DNA of 64,000 nt from Micromonospora sp. RHAY321 (GTDB lineage: Bacteria > Actinomycetota > Actinomycetes > Mycobacteriales > Micromonosporaceae), in assembly GCF_023896955.1 (NCBI RefSeq), contig NZ_JAMHIW010000021.1, positions 46,600-110,599 on the forward strand. The letters run 5' to 3'. A program made the translations under genes and the position numbers. Below are positions 60,012 to 64,000 of this stretch, one piece after another; within the stretch, counting starts at the first letter, position 1; each line of letters starts with the position of its first letter. The notes beneath the pieces were generated by a model, which ran no database searches, had not been told where the DNA came from, and was given only the letters and a program-made list of their open reading frames with translations.

Positions 60012-60674
60012 ATGACCGATCTGAGCTTGCCGCCCCAGTTCGCGGCCGTGCACAACCGGTACGTGCTGCCGTCGTTCGTCGAGCGCACGTCGTACGGGGT
60101 CAAGGAGTCGAACCCGTACAACAAGCTCTTCGAGGACCGGATCATCTTCCTCGGCGTCCAGGTGGACGACGCGTCGGCCAACGACGTGATGGCCCAGCTG
60201 CTGACGCTCGAGGGCACCGACCCGGACCGCGACATCATCATGTACATCAACTCGCCGGGTGGTTCGTTCACCGCGATGACGGCGATCTACGACACCATGC
60301 AGTACGTCCGCCCCGACATCCAGACGGTCTGCCTCGGGCAGGCCGCCAGCGCGGCGGCGGTGCTGCTGTCGGCCGGGACGCCGGGTAAGCGGATGGCCCT
60401 GCCGAACTCGCGGATCATCATCCACCAGCCGGCCACCGAGGGCGGCTACGGGCAGGGCTCGGACATCGAGATCCAGGCCCGGGAGATCCTGCGGATGCGT
60501 ACGCAGCTGGAGGACATGCTGTCCCGCCACTGCAACCGCCCGATCGAGCAGGTTCGCAAGGACATCGACCGTGACAAGATCATGACGGCCGAGGAGTCCA
60601 AGGAGTACGGGCTGGTCGACACGATCCTGACCAGCCGCAAGAAGGGTCTGCTGGCCGCCCAGGCCGCCAGCTGA
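60012..60674 (+). CDS. clpP2: ATP-dependent Clp protease proteolytic subunit 2
   Basis: 220 aa. Catalytic Ser113 in GQAASAAAVLL, His138 in IIHQPATEGGYGQ and Asp in DIDRDKIMTAEE. A 35-residue N-terminal extension relative to ClpP1 precedes the core, as in other actinobacterial ClpP2. GAGGAG lies at 60000-60005. Its stop is followed by the terminator 60685-60726, so clpX is transcribed separately. Confidence 0.96.
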   Translation: MTDLSLPPQFAAVHNRYVLPSFVERTSYGVKESNPYNKLFEDRIIFLGVQVDDASANDVMAQLLTLEGTDPDRDIIMYINSPGGSFTAMTAIYDTMQYVRPDIQTVCLGQAASAAAVLLSAGTPGKRMALPNSRIIIHQPATEGGYGQGSDIEIQAREILRMRTQLEDMLSRHCNRPIEQVRKDIDRDKIMTAEESKEYGLVDTILTSRKKGLLAAQAAS

Positions 60675-60684
60675 GCAGTACCGG

Positions 60685-60726
60685 GTCAGAGGTTGGCCGG
60701 GGCTCCGTTCCCGGCCGACCTCTGAC
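60685..60726 (+). terminator. Strong hairpin after clpP1P2
   Basis: 17-bp stem beginning GTCAGAGGTTGGCCGGG with one G-U pair and an 8-nt loop, 11 nt after clpP2. It splits clpP1P2 from clpX. Confidence 0.8.
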
Positions 60727-60765
60727 ACACCCGTTTTGGGGGTCGGAGAATGCCCCGGCAGCGGG

Positions 60766-60771
60766 TAACGT
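60766..60771 (+). promoter_or_regulatory. Candidate -10 for clpX
   Basis: TAACGT lies 112 nt before GTG 60884, downstream of the clpP1P2 terminator. Confidence 0.4.
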
Positions 60772-60883
60772 CGGGTCCGTACCGCTTCGCCGGTTGGTCC
60801 GGCGGGGTGAACGGAGCCGGACGGCGCGCAGCGTCCGCAGGTCAGGGCCGGGTCTCCGGCCGATGAGTGCAGGGAGAACGTAG

Positions 60884-62179
60884 GTGGCACGGATCGGTGA
60901 CGGCGGCGACCTACTGAAATGCTCCTTCTGCGGCAAGTCGCAGAAGCAGGTGAAGAAGCTCATCGCGGGCCCAGGGGTCTACATCTGCGACGAGTGCATC
61001 GATCTCTGCAACGAGATCATCGAAGAGGAGCTGGCCGAGTCCGGCGAGGTGAAGTGGGAAGAGCTTCCCAAGCCGATGGAGATCTGCCAGTTCCTCGACA
61101 ACTACGTCGTGGGGCAGGACCAGGCCAAGAAGGCCCTTGCCGTCGCGGTCTACAACCACTACAAGCGGATCCAGGCCGAGGCGGCCAACGCGCCCGGCTC
61201 CGGCACTGATGCCGTCGAGCTGGCCAAGTCCAACATTCTGCTGCTCGGCCCGACGGGGTGCGGCAAGACGCACCTGGCGCAGACGCTGGCCCGGATGTTG
61301 AACGTCCCGTTCGCCATCGCCGACGCCACGGCGCTGACCGAGGCGGGCTACGTCGGCGAGGACGTGGAGAACATCCTCCTCAAGCTGATCCAGGCCGCCG
61401 ACTACGACATCAAGCGCGCCGAGACCGGCATCATCTACATCGACGAGGTCGACAAGATCGCCCGTAAGTCGGAGAATCCGTCGATCACGCGGGACGTCTC
61501 CGGCGAGGGCGTGCAGCAGGCCCTGCTCAAGATGCTCGAAGGCACGGTGGCCAACGTGCCGCCGCAGGGTGGCCGCAAGCACCCGCACCAGGAGTTCATC
61601 CAGATCGACACCACCAACGTGCTGTTCATCTGCGGTGGGGCGTTCGCGGGGCTGGATCAGATCATCGAGTCCCGCACGGGGCAGGGCGGCACCGGCTTCG
61701 GTGCGCGGCTCCGGTCGGTGTCGGAGCGGTCGACCGATGACATCTTCAGCCAGGTCATGCCGGAGGACATGCTCAAGTTCGGGCTGATCCCCGAGTTCGT
61801 CGGCCGGCTGCCGGTGATCACCAACGTGCGCAGCCTGGACCGCAGCGCCCTCGTGCGGATCCTCACCGAGCCGCGCAACGCCCTGGTCCGGCAGTACCAG
61901 CGCCTCTTCGAGCTGGACGGGGTCGAGCTGGAGTTCGACGAGCCGGCGCTGGAGGCGATCGCCGACCAGGCGATGCTGCGCGGCACCGGTGCCCGTGGCC
62001 TGCGGGCCATCATCGAGGAGGTCCTGCTCTCCGCGATGTTCGAGGTGCCGAGCAACCCCGACGCCGCCCGCGTGCTGATCACCCGTGAGGTGGTCCTGGA
62101 AAACGTCAACCCGACCATCGTGCCGCGCGAGTTCACGGGCCGCCGCGCCCGGCGGGACCGCGAGGAGAAGTCGGCCTGA
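60884..62179 (+). CDS. clpX: ATP-dependent Clp protease ATP-binding subunit ClpX
   Basis: 431 aa. N-terminal zinc-binding domain (Cys13, Cys16, Cys35, Cys38), then an AAA+ module with Walker A GPTGCGKT (122-129), Walker B IYIDEVDKIA, pore loop GYVGEDVE and sensor Arg regions, and the IGF-like loop that docks onto ClpP (RTGQGGTGFGARL is close to it). It unfolds substrates for ClpP1P2. GTG 60884 has AGGGAG with 7-nt spacing and begins MARIGDGGDLLKCSFCG. Confidence 0.96.
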   Translation: MARIGDGGDLLKCSFCGKSQKQVKKLIAGPGVYICDECIDLCNEIIEEELAESGEVKWEELPKPMEICQFLDNYVVGQDQAKKALAVAVYNHYKRIQAEAANAPGSGTDAVELAKSNILLLGPTGCGKTHLAQTLARMLNVPFAIADATALTEAGYVGEDVENILLKLIQAADYDIKRAETGIIYIDEVDKIARKSENPSITRDVSGEGVQQALLKMLEGTVANVPPQGGRKHPHQEFIQIDTTNVLFICGGAFAGLDQIIESRTGQGGTGFGARLRSVSERSTDDIFSQVMPEDMLKFGLIPEFVGRLPVITNVRSLDRSALVRILTEPRNALVRQYQRLFELDGVELEFDEPALEAIADQAMLRGTGARGLRAIIEEVLLSAMFEVPSNPDAARVLITREVVLENVNPTIVPREFTGRRARRDREEKSA

Positions 62180-62328
62180 TCGTCCTCGCGTCGCGCCGGC
62201 CGCTCAGTTCCGACGCGGCCGGCGCGAGCGGGTCCGCCGGTCCGATTCGCCCGACGCCGTGACCGTCACCGTCATCAGCCGGGCTGGTGCTCGCTGACTG
62301 ACGCTGTCGGCACCGACCCTTCGGGCCG

Positions 62329-62334
62329 TACCCT
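62329..62334 (+). promoter_or_regulatory. -10 box for the leaderless nitrilase gene
   Basis: TACCCT, 6 nt before ATG 62341. Confidence 0.45.
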
Positions 62335-62340
62335 GGGCTC

Positions 62341-63138
62341 ATGCGTGTCGCCGTCTGCCAGCTGAACGCCCGGGACGACCGCAAGGCCAACCTGGCCGCC
62401 GCGGAGGCCCTGCTGGAACGCGCCGCCGCCGGCGGCGCGGACCTCGCCGTCCTTCCGGAGTACGTCGACTACCTCGGTCCCGCCGCGGGGTTACCCGAGC
62501 CGGAGCCGGTGGACGGCGAGGTCGGCACCTTCTTCGCCGACGTCGCCCGACGGCTCGGCATCTGGTTGGTGGCCGGGTCGTTCCACGAGGCCGGCCCCGA
62601 CCCGGAGCACACCTGGAACACCTCGCTGGTCTTCGACCGGTCCGGCAGCCTCGCCGCCAGCTACCGCAAGATCCATCTGTACGACGTGGAGATCCCCGGC
62701 AGAGTCTCCTACCTGGAGTCGGCGACCGTCGCCGCCGGTGTGCAGCCAGTGGTGGTGGACGTCGAGGGCCTCCGCGTCGGCCTGTCGATCTGTTACGACC
62801 TGCGCTTCCCCGAGTTGTACCGGCGCCTGGCCACCGAGGGAGGCGCCCAACTGCTGGTGGTTCCGGCGGCGTTCATGCTCCACACCGGGCGGGACCACTG
62901 GGAGGTCCTGCTCCGGGCCCGGGCGATCGAGAACCAGTGCTTCGTGGCGGCCGCCGGCCAGACCGGCGACCACGAGCCCGGCCGCACCTGTTTCGGGCGC
63001 AGCATGGTGGTCGACCCGTGGGGGACGGTCCTCAGCCAGTTGCCGGACGGCCCAGGGGTGTCGGTCGTCGACCTGGACCTGGACCGGCTCGCCATGATCC
63101 GCGCAGAGCTGCCGAGCCTGGCCAACCGCCGGCTCTGA
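62341..63138 (+). CDS. Nitrilase-superfamily amidase (carbon-nitrogen hydrolase)
   Basis: 265 aa. The Glu-Lys-Cys triad is Glu40 (LPEY), Lys110 (YRKIHL) and Cys151 (SICYDLRFPELYR). YRKIHLYDVEIP and SICYDLRFPELYR are typical of Nit1/Nit2-like deaminated glutathione or omega-amidase enzymes. Exact substrate unknown. ATG 62341 is set by the -10 box. It converges on the small membrane gene. Confidence 0.9.
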   Translation: MRVAVCQLNARDDRKANLAAAEALLERAAAGGADLAVLPEYVDYLGPAAGLPEPEPVDGEVGTFFADVARRLGIWLVAGSFHEAGPDPEHTWNTSLVFDRSGSLAASYRKIHLYDVEIPGRVSYLESATVAAGVQPVVVDVEGLRVGLSICYDLRFPELYRRLATEGGAQLLVVPAAFMLHTGRDHWEVLLRARAIENQCFVAAAGQTGDHEPGRTCFGRSMVVDPWGTVLSQLPDGPGVSVVDLDLDRLAMIRAELPSLANRRL

Positions 63139-63142
63139 GCCG

Positions 63143-63367
63143 TCAGCCCTCGAGCAGGACACCGATCGTCGCGAGGCCGGCGATGGCGGCGGCGGTGACC
63201 AGCAGGGCGGTGGTCATCCGGGATCGGCCCCGCCGCGCCAGCCGCCCCACCGAGAGCACCAGCACGACCAGCACGACCGCGCCAATGACCAGTTGCCAGA
63301 ACGGCAGGAGAAGGCCGAGCAGCGCCTCCTCGGCGAACACCGTGGCGCCGAGCCCGGACTCATCCAT
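63143..63367 (-). CDS. Small two-transmembrane hypothetical protein
   Basis: 74 aa. Two hydrophobic segments (LLLPFWQLVIGAVVLVVLVL and TALLVTAAAIAGLATIGVLL) joined by a basic RLARRGRSR loop; N-terminus MDESGLGATV. Function unknown. ATG 63367 is chosen because CAGAGT lies 7 nt upstream. Confidence 0.65.
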   Translation of the reverse strand: MDESGLGATVFAEEALLGLLLPFWQLVIGAVVLVVLVLSVGRLARRGRSRMTTALLVTAAAIAGLATIGVLLEG

Positions 63368-63374
63368 GCCTGAC

Positions 63375-63380
63375 ACTCTG
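63375..63380 (-). promoter_or_regulatory. -10 box for the leaderless 63143 gene
   Basis: On the minus strand this reads CAGAGT, 7 nt before ATG 63367. Confidence 0.4.
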
Positions 63381-63621
63381 GCACGTCCGTGGGCTCGGCG
63401 TCGCCAGCTGGGCGGGGACGAGGGGTTGTAGCTCTCGGTCTACGTGGAACCAGGGGAATCGGGGTCGGGCCGAGGTCGTTGCACAGGGCATGCCGGCGTA
63501 GCCCCGTCGAGTGGGGCAGCCGCCCGGGAACACCTGGTGGTCCGCCACGGTTTTGCCCTGTCGGACAGCCGCGAGGCTCGGGCTCAACTCTGGTCGACCC
63601 GATCAAGTGATGAACCCTGAT

Positions 63622-63650
63622 TTGCCTTCTCCGGGCCGTCCGCGTAACTT
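63622..63650 (+). promoter_or_regulatory. Tandem promoter P1
   Basis: TTGCCT (63622-63627), 17 nt, TAACTT (63645-63650). Confidence 0.55.
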
Positions 63651-63762
63651 TCTCTCTGCACGGGGGAGGCCGGACAAACCGGCCGAGAACGGGCGCCAGG
63701 CTCGTGGCGGGAACGCCGAGCGGGACTGGATCGGGCGGTGCGGATCACCCCGGAAACGGGGG

Positions 63763-63791
63763 TTGCGGACGCGAAGCCGACCGGGTAAGGT
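63763..63791 (+). promoter_or_regulatory. Tandem promoter P2
   Basis: TTGCGG (63763-63768), 17 nt, TAAGGT (63786-63791). Confidence 0.55.
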
Positions 63792-63932
63792 TTTGAAGCC
63801 GGCAGGAGCCGGGCGGAGAGCCGCGAAGCGGCGATCGGCCGGTCTGCGGCTTCCCACGACAGTAACGACCGCCGGGTACGGCGTGCGTCATCGTGGGCCC
63901 CGGACGAATCATTGATCACCTCGGACACGAGG

Positions 63933-63961
63933 TTGACAATGAACGTCCAACCAAGTAAGTT
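63933..63961 (+). promoter_or_regulatory. Tandem promoter P3
   Basis: TTGACA (63933-63938), 17 nt, TAAGTT (63956-63961); the best promoter in the window. Confidence 0.7.
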
Positions 63962-63971
63962 TGAGCGGTTG

Positions 63972-63998
63972 CCCCGAAACGGGGTCCCACTGAGTGGG
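63972..63998 (+). other. Two tandem mini-hairpins in the leader
   Basis: CCCCG-AAA-CGGGG (63972-63984) and CCCAC-TGA-GTGGG (63986-63998), each 5 bp with a 3-nt loop, beginning just after the expected P3 start site. Confidence 0.5.
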
Positions 63999-64000
63999 GT

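Larger units (their letters stand above)
63381..64000 (+). promoter_or_regulatory. Non-coding region with three tandem promoters, probable stable-RNA (rRNA) operon leader
   Basis: About 620 nt without a convincing gene. It holds three -35/-10 pairs all with 17-nt spacing (63622-63650, 63763-63791, 63933-63961) and an inverted repeat GGCCGG-ACAAA-CCGGCC (63668-63684). Two adjacent 13-nt hairpins at 63972-63998 follow the last promoter. The window ends before any mature RNA. Confidence 0.6.

Noticed and set aside
60675..60883. clpX as part of the clpP1P2 transcript
   Set aside because: A 17-bp hairpin sits directly after clpP2 and a separate -10 candidate precedes clpX; read-through cannot be excluded.

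Overview
High-GC actinobacterial chromosome, most likely a Micromonosporaceae (Micromonospora/Salinispora-like). The reasons are near-exclusive G/C third codon positions, many GTG starts, many apparently leaderless genes with a TANNNT or CAGGAT -10 box 6-8 nt before the start codon, a class F sortase, group II truncated globin, Rv2466c-type DsbA protein, two ClpP paralogues and fused actinobacterial cobalamin genes. No transposase, phage gene, integrase or CRISPR array was seen; the window is mostly core and conserved-accessory chromosome.

Layout. 1-17676: cobalamin genes in three blocks (cobD-cobQ; cobB-like plus an acetyltransferase; cobC-cobT-cobA fusion), separated by a rhodanese, a uridine-kinase-like protein, an M48 protease, an M20 peptidase, an ATP-dependent DNA ligase, a SURF1 protein and a bifunctional penicillin-binding protein. 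17815-21818: trehalose genes on the minus strand, otsA coupled to an OtsB fused to a GH15 trehalase-like enzyme. 22138-31166: ABC-F factor EttA, thioesterase, YbjN-like protein, truncated globin, MFS transporter, MscS channel, HNH nuclease, and a class F sortase with a candidate substrate.

31272-42486 is the metabolic centrepiece. An Lrp/AsnC regulator is divergent from an 11-gene, mostly stop/start-coupled operon that encodes tryptophan degradation through kynurenine, 3-hydroxyanthranilate and 2-aminomuconate to pyruvate and acetyl-CoA. Every step is covered except arylformamidase. An amidase, a TPM/DUF5130 pair, aminopeptidase N, a DsbA-like protein, DUF1015, RpiB, several conserved hypotheticals and a secreted M14 carboxypeptidase follow (42641-54833).

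54967-57126 holds small hypothetical, VOC and SMI1/KNR4 genes with relaxed codon use. Next come divergent tRNA-Gly(TCC) and tRNA-Pro(TGG) flanking an 80-nt imperfect palindrome, then the proteostasis locus tig, clpP1-clpP2 (with a ClgR-type box) and clpX, then a nitrilase-family amidase. The window ends in three tandem sigma70-type promoters, each with exact 17-nt spacing and no coding sequence, which look like the promoter region of a stable-RNA (probably rRNA) operon starting just beyond the edge.

The best unusual signals are a CobB homologue with several lost catalytic motifs, the phosphatase-trehalase fusion, a codon-usage island inside otsA, the palindromes between divergent genes, and the recurrent GGCAGGAT leaderless-promoter motif.
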